Shown here piece after piece: positions 48,353 through 60,153 of a stretch of 64,000 nt of DNA. Within the stretch, counting starts at the first letter, position 1. Every line of letters starts with the position of its first letter. Below the pieces are notes generated by a model. That model saw nothing but the letters and a program-made list of their open reading frames with translations, had not been told where the DNA came from and did not search any database. Location of the stretch: positions 930,001 to 994,000 of the forward strand of contig VNWV01000007.1 in the NCBI GenBank assembly GCA_009801085.1, given 5' to 3'. A program made the translations under genes and the position numbers. The DNA is from Lasiodiplodia sp. COLG20. Lineage: Eukaryota > Ascomycota > Dothideomycetes > Botryosphaeriales > Botryosphaeriaceae.

Positions 48353-49364
48353 ATGGCTGCAACTGAGTTCGTGCCGGCGCGCTTCCTGCAGCACACAACA
48401 AGCACGCAGGGGGCCCCGACACAGGTCCAGGATCAGCATCAGGAACAGGACTGGCGCACGAAGCCTGCACTGGTAATCCTTAACCAGCCCGTCGAGAGCC
48501 TGGACCTACTGCAGCGCCTGTGGGCACACACGGGCTACCGCCTCTGCGCCGACGGCGGCGCCAACCGGCTGTACGATATCTTTGCCGGCCTTGACGACGT
48601 CGAGGAGCAGAGGAGAAAATTTGTACGTACTTGCTTTTTTGTTGTGCAATCCCGTCTCGGAGCTGCTTCCTCGCCCGCTATGATGATCGCAGCCCAACGC
48701 GCTGTCACCCACACGACCCTTACAGAAACCTCGGCTGACATGTACGCAGCTTCCGTCCGTTATCCACGGCGATCTTGATTCGATCAACCCCGACGTGCGC
48801 GCCTACTACGAAGCCCTCGGCGTGCCCGTTACGCGCGAGCGCGACCAAGAGTGCACCGACTTCGGCAAGGCCATCCGGAAAATCGCCAGCGTCACCAAGA
48901 TCACGACCGACGACGTTGGCGGCGCCTCCGAAGCCGACGATACCAGCAGCAGTAGCAGCTACCGCGAGATCCTCGTCATCTGCACGCTAGCCGGCCGCGT
49001 CGATCAGGGTCTACGCCTGGTGTACGACCTGCTACAGATCCAGCGCGCCGCCCGCTCGCCCACGCGCCTCTGGCTCTTCTCCGAGGCTAGCGTGTCGTGG
49101 GTGCTGCCGCCCGGCGAGAGCCGCATCGTACTCGATGGCAGCAGCGGCGTCGGCGGCAAGTACTTTACCGCCAACGTGGGCATTCTACCCGCCTACGGCC
49201 CTGCCGTTATCTCGACCACCGGGCTCGAGTGGGACGTCACCGACTGGCCGACGAGCGTCCATGGCGCCCTCAGCACTAGCAATCACGTTAAGAGTGAGAT
49301 CGTAACGGTCAAGACGGACGTAGATGTCTTATTTACGATAGAGCTGGCCGACTCTCTACCCTAA
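48353..49364 (+). CDS. THI80: Thiamine pyrophosphokinase
   Basis: Two exons (48353-48622, 48750-49364) give 294 aa. Motifs are PALVILNQPVESLDLLQRLW, CADGGANRLYD, the Mg/ATP-binding VIHGDLDSINPD (created by the splice join), ECTDFGKAIRKI and LAGRVDQGLRLVYDLL. The C-terminal thiamine-binding beta-domain follows, with GKYFTANVGILPAYGPA and TTGLEWDVTDW. The enzyme transfers pyrophosphate from ATP to thiamine to make thiamine diphosphate. The usual DFTK and GRFDQ motifs read DFGK and GRVDQ here, modest changes. A Gln/His-rich N-terminal stretch and a Ser-rich loop (DDTSSSSSYRE) extend the family core. Confidence 0.95.
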
Positions 49365-51769
49365 CGGAGGTTTCGAATTGAGCCGATGCGGGGATTGCAG
49401 GCTTAGTCGCAAGCGGGTTTGCATGTATCCTTCATCCAGGCCCGCCCGAGATGAATCACGCCAGATGATTGGTCATCTCGTTAGGAGTGAGATTAAGGCA
49501 TGGGTGCGCAGCGAATTGGCAAGTCAATATAGGTGATATTTTGGATTTCAACTTCATAACAGATAAAATATTTAGATGATGTATATATCGTTAGATTCAC
49601 TTCCTATACTTGCGGAAGAGTTCCCGAAACTCTATGCAACATAAGATTGATCAGGTCTTCAATTTTGGATACAAAGGGATATTGCACACGATCCTGCCAT
49701 AGGCATTGAAGCCATTGTCCGGACAAAAATGTCGAATGCAAAATCATACATAACGGACGATAGCCTCAACTGCCCATGATATGAGCCTCTTCGGCGGCAC
49801 TACCCTCCGTACATATCGTCAGATCTATCATGTCTGATGATCCACCAGAAGAAGAAGAAGGGGTCTTGGCCAAAGTTGCGCGACTGCTGGACCCTGGCGC
49901 GCGGTGCGCACGTGCCACGAGTATTTACGGAAGTCATTCACGTCAAATTGCTGGCCTTGTTCATGCGCCCGGCTTGGAAGGTTGCCTCCTTTTCTATTTT
50001 TGCGCGTGCGATTGGTCGCGGTGAAACAGCATGCTGATTGGCTTGATATTGTTGGAAAAAGGAGGGGGGCCAAGCAGGCAGGCTGCAAGGCAACCCGAAA
50101 CGGCGGCAGGCCGACGAGCTGCAGAAACGGGATGCGGGTGGGTGATGGTGGATGGTGGTTGGTGGTGGGCAGGCTTGGGATTGTGGCTGTGGGCATCGAT
50201 TAGCGCAGCCATGCCGAAACGGGGTGAACACAATATGGCCTTGGCCTTTGAGATCATAGGCTCGGTCCAACAGGCCGACAGGTGGACTGCCAAGTTGTCT
50301 TCGACGACGATGATGTCTCGCGAGAGGATCTCGGCGTGGCCTGGGAGCTGGTTGGGGTGGAGATTGGACGAGGCTGGGCTGCTGTGCTGTTTTTTCTTGA
50401 AGATCGAAAGGATGAGTTTGTCTGAGGCGTCGGGACGATGACGGAAGGGCGGTGCAGCACGGGCGCAGCGCACTGACTTGGGTGGGGCGGCGGCGGCTTC
50501 GAGGTTCGTGGCTCGTCGCAGGCCTGCTGCAGTCTCGATGGTGGTCTCGGTCGCGGTCGCAGCTCCGTTGCAGAATGAGGACATGGCGGCCGTGAGAGGA
50601 AAGGCGTCCAGCTCCTCCATTGCTGCTTTTGTCAGTGGCGCTGGCGACGGACGGAATTTTCGTCACAGGAGGCTGGAGACTGGTGCGGCAAGCGGCAGGC
50701 CGTCAGGCGTCCGGTTGGAGCTGCGCAGCGGTGGGGCGGCAGATCAGCGAGACGGTGAGAGGGCCGCACTGCGCTAGGAAAAGTCCGCCATGGACCTGGA
50801 AATGCAGCGAACTTTGGGTGGCGCATCAGAAAGCCGGGCATCGCGTGGGTAAAATGGCATGGCGTTCGACGGAGATGAGAAGACGCAGGGGAGGCCAATG
50901 CCAGCATATACTTCCGGGCGGCTCGCGAGCACCCGTCACCTAATTGCCTTGTTTGCGAGCTTCCGTGCGCCGTCCCATTGAGCCGCATTTTCCGGCGCCG
51001 TGCCGCGCTGCTGCCGGCTTGCCCGCTTGGCCGCAGGCGCGCTGCTCACACACAGGCGCCGCCGAGCAGAGTCCAAGACGCGAGTCAGGGCGGTGCTGTC
51101 TCATGCTGCGTTTGTGTGCGCGAGGAATGCCATCCAGGTGTGACATCAGCCGTCGGCGGACGGGCGGCCTGAGCGCGCGGGCCCGTGCGTCCCCGGAGCC
51201 AAGCACCAGAGCTCCATTGCGCCATGCTCCATCGCGACGACCGATCGCCCGGCTCGAGCGGCGTGGATGCTGCTGTATGCCCGCCGTGCCGCCGCCCAGA
51301 TGCCGCGCCTTGGGATTCGCGATGCTGCAGGCCGTCGAGCACGCGCAGTTGCCAATGGTGCGGCAGGCGGCTCTCCACCGGCCAACGAGGGACCGACTGC
51401 TGGATGAGCACAAGGATCCATTGCGAGGGAGCGTCGCGGCGTGAGCTGTCAGCCACAGCATGGCGACACGCGTCGCAGGGCCAATCCATCACGTCACTGC
51501 GCGCGCCTGCAGCTTGCAAGGAAGCTGCGCGGAGGGCAGGAGCCACATCTGCCGCTACCCCAGCCCCCGGCTGCCTTTTATTCTCTGCACGCGCCGGCCC
51601 CCAGTCCGCCTTCCCGTACCACCATTTCGCATTTGCTAGACTGCCGCTCGCTCAGTCAGTCTTGCGCCTCGTCTTCAGGCCGCGCTCCGTCAGCCAACCT
51701 CTTTCTCGCGGAGCTCCCACTCTCCTTGCTTTCTGCCGGCAGTTCTTAGGATAACAGCTTCACTTCAAA
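49365..51769. other. 2.4-kb intergenic region with a MITE copy
   Basis: The first 400 bp are AT-rich and contain the palindromic element at 49701-49775. From 49830 to 51760 the sequence is GC-rich, with many overlapping frames on both strands but no motif or splice-consistent model. It is probably the promoter and leader of the GH79 gene. The last 150 bp before its ATG are pyrimidine-rich. Confidence 0.4.
49701..49775. mobile_element. MITE-like palindromic element, copy 2
   Basis: About 75 bp. The left end is AGGCATTGAAGCCATTGTCC and the right end is ACGGACGATAGCCTCAACTG then CCC. It shares ATGTCGAAT with the 60.5-kb copy. It is the most diverged of the three. Confidence 0.65.
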
Positions 51770-53671
51770 ATGCTACCACCGATATCTCGCCTGGCTGGCG
51801 CCCTTTCGCTCGCCGCCGCCGTCGCGGACGCTCAGTCTACCGTGTCCATCACGCCCACCGCCAACGCCGCCAAAGCCAGCGGCATCTCCCAGTATATTCC
51901 CCCGGACTATGCGGGCTTTGGTTCGTCTTCCCTTTCCCCTATGCGCCGGCGTCGTTTCTGACCGTGAGCAGGAATCGAGCCCTCCAACCTGTTCTCCTTC
52001 ACCGGTGCTGAGAACACCAACGAGTTTTCCGTGAACCTGATGGAGAACTTGGCCAACTACACCGGCAAGCCTGGCGCCATTCGCCTTGGCGGCAACACCG
52101 GGGACTACTTTCTCTACGAGGCCGACATGAACGAGTACAAGGTCAAGACGAACGAGAACTCGGTTGGCCAGGGCGCCATTGCCAGCGATGCCGACATCAT
52201 TGGCCCCACCTTCTTCGAGGCTGTCAGCAGGTTCCCTGAGGGCACGCCCATCGTCTTCGGCCTTAACCTCGCCTACTTCCAGGCCGACTACCTCGACCAG
52301 ATTACCCTCATGGCCCAGGCTGCCCTGAACAACCTGTCCAACGTTGAGCTGGTTGCCTTTGAGATCGGCAACGAGCCCGACTTGTACCTCGAGAACAGCT
52401 TCCGCAACGGCACTTGGACTGGCGAGACGTACGTCGACCAGTGGACCACGCGTGCCGAGGCTGTTTACGAGCGCGTCTTGAAGCCCGCCGGCTTGCCCGT
52501 CAACTTCTTTGAGGGGCCTTGCACTGCCAGCACTATCGGGACCACGTTCGAGATTGACATGCTCATCGACAACGGCATCCAGACCAACGTGCAAGGCTCC
52601 AACAGCCCCTACCTGCGTGCCTGGAATCAGCACGACTACCTGTACTTCATCGACGTGTCTACTTTCGCCATCACCGTCGACTGGATGATGAACCTGGACA
52701 ACACCGAGTCGCAGTTTGAGTACTGGGAGAGCCAGATTGCCATTGCTCTCAAGACCGGCCTGCCCTATTATCTCCGTGAGATGCAGAGCGTCGGTCCCGT
52801 TGGTCTGGCTGGTGTTAGCGACACCTTTGGTGCTGCACTCTGGAACCTGAACTTCTTCCTTTACGGGGCCACGCTGAACATGTCGTCAGTGCAGATGCAC
52901 ATGACTGACAATTCCATGGCCGCTCCATGGCAGCCCATCGACCGGAACGGTGTCTCGAAGAATGTGCGCCCGGTTTACTATGCCTATGCTGCCATGGCGC
53001 AGTTCATCGGCTCGGGCAACGGCACCACTCAGGTCGCAACTCTCCCCAACGACAATGTCCCTACGGACTACAAGAGCAATGTTCGCATGTATGCTGGATA
53101 TGGCGGTGGTGAGCTTACGTCATTCATCATCATCAACTCCAAGCAGGTCAACGCGACGGAAACCAAGGGCAGCCTGGACATCTCGCTCTCGCTGCCCGAC
53201 TATAAGGGTCAGACTCTTTTCATCTCGCGCCTGACTGCTGACGGCGCCGACTCCACCACCGGTACCACTTGGAACGGCATGCAATATTCGGATGATGATG
53301 GCAAGGCGCAGACGGTTAGCGACACTGCGGAAAGCGTCCAGATCGGCGACAATGGCAGGGCCACCTTCAGCGTCCAAGATTCGGAGGCTTTGATTGCCTA
53401 CATTGGTGCCAAGTTGGGTAGCAATGCCGTTACCCTGAACGGTACCACTGTCAACAGGGAGAACGGTGCTTCGTCGACCACTGCCAGCACGGCTACCCTC
53501 GCGGCCATCGCAACCACCTCTCTCGCCATTGCTAACAGCATTACCGGTTCCGCAGCAACCGCTACCGCCACCGCCACGAGCGCGGCTGCAAGGGCAGGCG
53601 ATCGTGGATACGGTATGACGATGCTCATGGCCTTCACCGTCTTTGCCATTGCCACGTATCAAATCTGGTAA
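51770..53671 (+). CDS. GH79-family glycoside hydrolase (beta-glucuronidase-like), GPI-type tail
   Basis: Two exons (51770-51920, 51972-53671) give 616 aa. A signal peptide (about residues 1-21, ending AVADA) precedes the barrel: GIEPSNLFSFTG, IRLGGNTGDYFLY, the acid/base region EIGNEPDLYLENS (Glu185) and the nucleophile region YYLREMQSVGPVG (Glu320). A beta-sandwich C-terminal domain (RPVYYAYAAMAQFIG, RMYAGYGGGELTSFIIINSK) matches the GH79 C-terminal domain. GH79 enzymes act on beta-glucuronides, including those on arabinogalactan side chains. The last 25 residues are hydrophobic (MTMLMAFTVFAIATYQIW) after a Thr/Ala-rich linker, consistent with GPI anchoring to the plasma membrane or wall. 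Several N-glycosylation sequons are visible. Confidence 0.9.
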
Positions 53672-54452
53672 AGAAACATATGCTCCCCATTTCCCTAAGG
53701 CTTTACCATCGATTCTTATCTCCATTTTCTTTGCATTAGTCCTCGGCGTTCGGCAATCTTGCATGGATGAGCTCATGAAACGGTTACGGTTTTTTCCTCT
53801 TTTGGCATCGAGCCACGGCACAACTGCTTGAAAGATATCAAGCAAGGAACACACTAGATCTCACGGCTTTACGGCGTCTTCTTGCATCAGCGACGGATCT
53901 CCTTTTTGAATTCAAGCATGTCCGAACCTTTTCTATTGCTTCGCGCAACATCAAGCGAGAGATTCCCTCTTCTACCTTCCTGAAGTGTAGATAGCTTGTT
54001 CTCTTTTTCCCCCCCTTCTTACCCATTCTTTCGACGGAATGGACGGAAGAAGAGTAATAATAACGACAAAAGGGGTGGAGCAGTCTTTTCCCCCCTCTTC
54101 TCCTTGCTGCGCCTTTTAGGGACGGAGGCAAGGGGGGATGCATTTGCATGGGCGGTGGTTACAATCAGCGGATTTTCGGAAGATAGACGGGGGTGGGGAA
54201 CTTTGAAGCGAAGGCTTCCTGGATGAAGTATAGAGAGATCGCTGGGAAAGGAGGGGAGCCTTGCGTTTCCTCCTCCCTGAGCTGCCGCAGCTGCCTGCGA
54301 GGGTGGTTGGTGTAATGTTAATAATTTGATGCTTGGATGATGTTTCTCATGATACCTGTTAATTGCACGTCAAGATTCAAGATTCCGTTCGGTGCGAAGT
54401 ATCCTGTATGGATGAGTTGTGCGGTGGGCCTCACTTTTGTTTCCATATGCGA

Positions 54453-54693
54453 ACTACCGTCTCGAACCCAGTTTTGCACAGGACCCAGATATGCACATTA
54501 CAAAGCAAATTAAAAAAACAGCTGGAATACAATTTTAGCAAAAATTTGTGGAGAATACAAAGTACCGCAATTTCCCACTGACCTGGATGATCTATTGGTC
54601 AATCTTGCTCCAGAATATTGACCCGGCTGAAGTTTACATGTAATGTAATGTGCATATCTAGATCTTGTGCAAAACTGGGTCTGAGACGGTAGT
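54453..54693. mobile_element. 241-bp inverted-repeat (MITE-like) element
   Basis: The left end reads ACTACCGTCTCGAACCCAGT then TTTGCACAGGACCCAGATAT and GCACATTAC. The right end is the reverse complement with few changes (ACTACCGTCTCAGACCCAGT, TTTGCACAAGATCTAGATAT, GCACATTAC), giving arms of about 50 bp around a central unique part. It has no coding capacity and is unrelated to the 81-bp family. Confidence 0.75.
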
Positions 54694-55003
54694 CCAAACG
54701 TATGGCTAGGTTGGTCGAATAGTGAATAAGAGCACATGACCTGCTTGAAGTCCTCTCTCGGCGAATGATTTCTGATAGAGGTGTGGATGCCATGTGTAGT
54801 TCGATAAGTATGTTCATTAGTATTAGATGTTTTACAGTGTGCTCTCACCTCCAAAAGTGATCTTTGTACAGGCATTCAGTAAGGGTGATTTGCATACAAT
54901 CATTGCCCACTTTCTCCATGAGTATCGTCATTTATCCAGCGTTTAGGGGACCAGGTTTCGAAAAGCGCTTTCAAAATCCACCCGAACGAAAGTCTCTGTA
55001 TCA

Positions 55004-55042
55004 CAGAAAATCCCCCCCCCCCTTGCGGGGGATTTTCTGAAA
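55004..55042. repeat. Hairpin with C- and G-runs
   Basis: CAGAAAATCCCCC, a C-run, TTGC, then GGGGGATTTTCTG forms a perfect stem of at least 13 bp with a short loop. It could be a mini-element end-to-end palindrome. The long C-run should be treated as error-prone sequence. Confidence 0.7.
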
Positions 55043-55248
55043 AAAAGAAAAGGTGAAGTGCAGGCTCAACTGGGCTTCGCCAACTCATTTGCTCTGTGCA
55101 GCCAATTCATAGTCGGGGTCTCGCATCCACCGCCTCCCGCGCGGCGCTTTCCCAGAATAGGCAAGCAGTCTAAAAAAATTTCAAACGAACCTCGTCTCCA
55201 CCTCACGTTCACAACATCGAAACAAAAGGCAAAAGAGATGGTTGGTTG

Positions 55249-55335
55249 TCTCCGCTCCCAGAATCGAACTAGGGACCTTTTGATGGCAACGAGATATTAC
55301 AGTCAAACGTGATAAACCAACTACACCAAGCGGAG
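55249..55335 (-). tRNA. tRNA-Tyr (anticodon GTA) with 12-nt intron
   Basis: Read on the minus strand: acceptor stem CTCCGCT/AGCGGAG with discriminator A; D-arm GGTGTAGTTGGTTTATCAC; anticodon stem TTTGA/TCAAA with loop CU-GUA-A; and T-arm CCTAG-TTCGATT-CTGGG. A 12-nt intron (55285-55296) sits one base 3' of the anticodon, the standard eukaryotic position. C1-G72 is typical of eukaryotic tRNA-Tyr, and the D- and T-arms closely resemble fission yeast tRNA-Tyr. Confidence 0.9.
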
Positions 55336-56210
55336 GAACAGAGAAGGATAGGCGGTAGACCGTCTATGCTTGGGTTGTCTGATGAGTAATCAAAAAACAA
55401 GATAATATATAAACAAAAAAAAGCAGAGAGAAGTGTCAGGGACCAAAGATTGCTACGAAGAGACCTTTCGGAAGATCGTTTCTGACATGCAGAAGCAAAC
55501 AAAGATGTGCGTCAAGCGGATTGTGGATCTGAATACTACCGCTTATACTCAGACTCTCCATCTCTGGATGTCGACGAAGCAAGGAATCGGAGCTCTGGCA
55601 TCTACCTACAAGGAGACCTAGGTCAAAAGTTAGCAGCATAGGAGTGCAGCTATGGAAGGACGAACTTATCCAGCCGATCGCTTTCCAGTTCTCGGTCCTC
55701 CAATCAGCCGAGGCAAGGTAGTGGTCTACAGAGCTCGAAGTGGCTGGCCTCATCCGGACACTGAGGAAGATCAGCACATGCTGCACTTGAGAATGGGATT
55801 TGTGATGCACAGCGAAGTTGCATTATGGAGATCACAGCTTTGATCTATTGCTTATGTGAAGCGAGGCTCGCGGTCTATGGTGGGGGCTGAACAGCCGATA
55901 CGACGTGGTCCAATCAGTTCGAAGCTTATCACAGGTTCTGATTGGTGAAAGATTTTTGGTATACGGATCGCCGCTACATGGCAATTGGTTATGTTCCAAG
56001 CTGACATCACAGCTGTGGGGTCAGTGATTCCCATTTTCTTAAATCCCAAAATGGTGGTCGGCTAAGCAGCAGGCGCCAATGCGTTTCAGAAGCTCCAGCA
56101 CCACTTGGTGTGTCCCATCCAATTACATCAGTTTCACACCTGGGATTCGCTGTCTGAATTTATCCCTCGTCGCTCAGGCCACTTGAGCAGGTTCCCTTTC
56201 CATACTGCAG

Positions 56211-56243
56211 GCTGATGGCTGATGGCTGATGGCTGATGGCTGA
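56211..56243. repeat. Heptamer tandem repeat (GCTGATG)4.7
   Basis: Four full and one partial copies of GCTGATG without mismatch, 20 bp upstream of the TATA box of the ankyrin gene. Confidence 0.95.
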
Positions 56244-56264
56244 CAAGGGGATTATGCAAAAGAG

Positions 56265-56270
56265 TATAAA
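56265..56270 (+). promoter_or_regulatory. TATA box of the ankyrin gene
   Basis: GAGTATAAATATTG is a strong TATA match, 166 bp upstream of the ATG at 56436, with a pyrimidine-rich leader between. Confidence 0.6.
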
Positions 56271-56435
56271 TATTGCCGATATCTCCCGTGTCTTGTCTTC
56301 TCGTTGCAATTCACTTTTCTTTCATCACATCTGGTCCTACTTTCCCCAGCGCAAGAGTACTCTATTGTCATTATTCAACACCGAGCCGATTGTCCGGTAA
56401 TCCCACCACACAAAACAACTTACCCGAGCGAGACA

Positions 56436-58557
56436 ATGAGTTTCTACGACAATAGAACACCACAGGGATCGCTATTTCCAGATTGTCCATATCGGCATAC
56501 ACAGGAGGTGTTACAATTACCAGTCCTTGATAATCGCCCATTCTATCGGATCATCTGGCCAAAAATAAAGTAAGCCTCTGTAAAGTGATTGCCTGTTCAT
56601 TTACTAATTTGGTCCCAGGGACGTGAACCCCTCGCCTGTCATGGAAGATACGTATGAAGGCACTGTAATGATTGATGCAACCCAGCGTCAATCATGTGCA
56701 CGCGATTGCCTCTGTCGAACCTTTCGATGTCCATGCACCTCCAACTCCAACACCAACCCTCTAGCGTTCATCGTCGTCACCCTAGATGCTCGCCAAAAGA
56801 AAGTTTTTATTCGATCTGACAGCTTACGTCACTTTCTTTCTGGGGTCGGCGTAAACCTTTCCGGGAAAGAGGTGGCCGAATCCGAGTTGCTTGAGAAAGC
56901 AACTACTATCCTGGGAGGCATTGAATCCAAGAAAAAACATTCGATTGACGATGGCTCCTGCAGCTTTGAGCTTTTCGCCAAATATCTTCTCTTTGCTCAC
57001 TTCCCCATCCCCAGAAATTTCATAAGAAATACTGTCTCGCTGGGAGCGGTTCGTGTCGATACCCGCCAACCTAGTTCATTCTCCAAGTCTTTAGAGGCAA
57101 TTCGCATCACGGAGGACCTCAAATTTCTTGAAAAGACGTTTTCGACCACCGAGATTCTTCTCCCCAGCCTAGATGAGCTCCTTCTACGGATTCAGGCGCT
57201 GTGCTTCCCTTGTTCAAGTCAGCTTGATAGTATTGATTCGGGAGAGGCATTACTCAAAGCAGTAAGGACGAAACATGTGTGCGAGGTCGAGAAGATAATA
57301 GGTTTCGCCAAAAGCAGCCTCAACCGCCGCGTCTTCAACCCGGATGCCATTATTGATGGATCCACAGCTCTCATCGAAGCGATTCGGACCGGCTACGAGC
57401 CTGTCATCGATCATCTCATCTCGGAAGGTGCTGATGTGAACGCCATTGCTCCTTGCGGCACACCATTGAGCGTTGCGACTGAGATGGGGTCCAAGGATGT
57501 CATAAAGCTGCTATTGGAGCAGGGAGCCGACCCTGAGCTGACGAAGATACTCCTGAAGGATCATGACAGCTCATCATGCCAAAGGCAATTTCAAGTCTGG
57601 GCAGGTCTTTTGGACCAATGCAAATACGAGGCCCGGTGCTCGAATACCGCCCAACTTCGTTACAACTTCCGAGAAGAATACCGAAAAATTGCCAGAGCGG
57701 CGCACCAGGTCTCGCCGGATCAATGCGGAGGTTGGGAGACTCGATTGGAGAGGGACGCATTGCTGGACTGGAAAAGAGATGTTGACAACTGTGCTGATCG
57801 GAGCTGGAGAACAGGTCTGCGTATGCTGCGCAAGCTTTGCAATCGCGATATACCTCGAAACGTCAACGAGGTCATCATGGGGATCGCACTCGCAAGAGCT
57901 ATGGCCGTGGTACTCGGCAAGGAGATTGATGAAGGCATCCTCTACGATTTGAACAAAGATCTCAGCCGCTGGCAGGTCTTGTTCTCTGGCGAGGCTCGGT
58001 TCGCATTTTCTGATGCTGTGCGGCGCATATGGGGTGTTAGCCTTATTGCACCCTTGGAAGAAGGATCTCCAGTAGTCGAGGAGATCGTTGAAGGCTTTCA
58101 AGTGATGGCCGAGAAGCTGATGGAAAAGGCACGCAATTTATTTGGCTCGGATGAGCTGGGGGATACCTCCGGCTCAGAGTGGGATCCTGACAACGGCAGT
58201 AGCAGAGACACGGACCGCATTCGGCACGATCAATATTCCCGACCCAGCGGGCATCTCAGGGATGAACAACAGGACCTGTTTGACAGGGCGCCTTGTCAAA
58301 CAATTCTGATGTGGCTCATGGCAGGAGTAGCTTTCGCCTGTTTGATTGCCGTCTTGCTAGGTACGTTGATGATTTTCAAGTTACCTGATGGAAAATCTGA
58401 CCCTCAGGATAGTTTTGCATGCCACCCAAATCAACGCAGATGTACTCGCAAAATGCTACGATTCCATCACGAGATCGGCATTTTTCGTGTCAGTTGGCCA
58501 CTTCTTGGAACACGAACAATAGTTGCCAGACGTTCGAAATGGTTTCATCGGGAATGA
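56436..58557 (+). CDS. Ankyrin-repeat protein with C-terminal transmembrane segment
   Basis: Two exons (56436-56569, 56619-58557) give 690 aa. The first 230 residues are not a family I can name; they include a Cys-cluster (CARDCLCRTFRCPC). Two ankyrin repeats follow around residues 265-330 (DGSTALIEAIRTGYEPVIDH, GTPLSVATEMGSKDVIKLLL). A helical region of about 250 residues and an acidic Ser/Asp stretch come next, then a clear membrane segment (LMWLMAGVAFACLIAVLLG, about residue 605). An optional intron (58361-58407, GTACGT...CAG) would end the protein right after that segment at 58412 (626 aa). The next gene's C2H2 exons are in the same reading frame, so a longer fused product by an unresolved intron cannot be excluded. 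ANK proteins of this kind are frequent in fungal accessory regions. Confidence 0.7.
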
Positions 58558-58635
58558 AGTGCGAGAGTCCATCTCGCATGGCACTATAATGAGTGTTGAT
58601 GCTTTGGAGCGGTTCATTGGTGCATGGTGTCATAC

Positions 58636-59324
58636 ATGGGAGATGGTAAAGCCCCTTCGCTTAGTGCTCTACAAAAAGGTAATGCTGACAATACTGACGC
58701 TTCTCAGGGTGAGAAAGAACGCAAGAGACTCTCCCGTAAATGTAATGACTTGCGCAACCATATCCAGATGCAGATAGCTCAGGGTGCTATCGAGTTGTAC
58801 CTCCATTGCACCTCATCCAACACAGTTCGGAGTAGCAGCAATGAGAATAGTTCAGAAGCTGAGCAAGCACGGGAAGCCACCTCATCAACCGATACGGAAA
58901 TGAGTTCGTTCCAATTTTCCTCGTCGAGTCGTCCGTCTGAGGAGCAACATACGCCCAGCTTGGCTCAGGAAACACTGCTACAGTCAGATCTTGATAATTC
59001 AGAGTACGTATCGCCTCATCAAATATCATCAACGTAAGCCACTGCTAACAATGGGTCTTCCATAGTGCTGCTCCACGAGTCAACCCATCCCATAGAGCTT
59101 CAGGAAGGAAACTACATGCCTGCGACATATGCAGCCATCTTTTCAGCCGCTCGAACCTCAAAAAGCATAAGCAAGATATGCATAACCCAAAAGGCAAGAA
59201 GACTCACAAGTGCACCGTGTGTGGAAAGGGCTTCGGAAGAGACGACAACAGGCGTCATCACGAAGAGAAAAAACATGGGTTGCGATTCGAGGATCGAAGG
59301 AAGCAAAGGAGGCATTCAGATTGA
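58636..59324 (+). CDS. Two-finger C2H2 protein
   Basis: Two exons (58636-59003, 59066-59324) give 208 aa from the ATG at 58636. The first 120 residues are Ser/Gln/Glu-rich and disordered-looking (SSTDTEMSSFQFSSSSRPSE). The 62-bp intron joins to NSDAAPRVNPSHRASGRKLH, then finger 1 (CDICSHLFSRSNLKKHKQDM-H) and finger 2 (CTVCGKGFGRDDNRRHHEEK-KH), ending in a basic tail (RKQRRHSD). DNA binding is likely. The 5' boundary is uncertain: only 78 bp separate it from the ankyrin gene's stop, in the same frame, so these may be the last exons of one gene. Confidence 0.65.
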
Positions 59325-60153
59325 ACATTCCTGATGAGAGGCGCGAGGAACGAGGTGCAAAGCACAACGCATTTGTTATGTAGATAGCCTTTTCTGTTGC
59401 ATGTGGAACGGCCGATATTTTCCTTTTTCTATCCTTAGATATTGAAATTACAGCCTCTTCTGAAATTTTCATGTGCCTTTAGCTCAATATTTAGCGAACC
59501 CCTTTCATGAACAGAAACAGACAGGGTCTTCTGATCACTGGATTGGAGAAGACAAAGTACTTCACGCTTGATTTTCGGGTTGAAGTTGTCGGCCATAACA
59601 TTCATTTTTCTGGGGTGAATAATCAAAGTAGTAGCCGTGTAGTTTTATCCCACGATGTTGTACGTTCAACGGATCATGAATTGTGCAAAACACTAGTACA
59701 TTTGAAAGATTAGCTCTTGAAAGCTTGCGAAGAAATTGGAAGTCGTAGTGAAATATGATTTTGAAGTGTTGTCCGTTGCAATCAAATCTGATCTGGTTTT
59801 GTCTCGTCTCTACGTCCCCTCCAAAACAACAGCCGCAGCAGCTCATTTACACCGAACAGAGCTCGAAGATCACTAAGAAGTTCGCCCGAAGTATCTAACG
59901 TGATATCTAACGTGTAAGTACTACTAGAGCGTCATTATTTTGCACTGTTTTCTCAAAAAGTCACCCCCGTTCGACCTTGGATTGCTGGATAGGAACCGGA
60001 ACGGCCCGAGGCAAAGGTTCCAGCGTTGTTCGCGAGCAGGTCTTGCATGGGAGAGCGCGCCCGGGCCACCCCGCCACCAAAAAATTTCTCCTCGGCCCTC
60101 CGCAGCCACCACCACCCCCCAGACGTCACCAAAACAAAAAGATGTGGGAATTG

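Larger units (their letters stand above)
53672..56435. other. 2.8-kb intergenic region with inverted-repeat element and tRNA
   Basis: This holds the inverted-repeat element (54453-54693), a hairpin (55004-55042) and tRNA-Tyr (55249-55335), listed separately. A heptamer array (56211-56243) and a TATA box (56265) precede the ankyrin gene. Frames at 55433-55621 and 55652-55843 have no motifs. Confidence 0.5.

Noticed and set aside
50031..51754. Many overlapping frames of 100-240 codons on both strands
   Set aside because: GC-rich intergenic DNA. No splice-consistent model, domain or signal peptide, and frames overlap each other in all phases.
51773..52633. 286-codon open frame on the minus strand
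   Set aside because: It is antisense to the GH79 gene, whose motifs and signal peptide are clear. Such mirror frames arise from GC-rich third positions.
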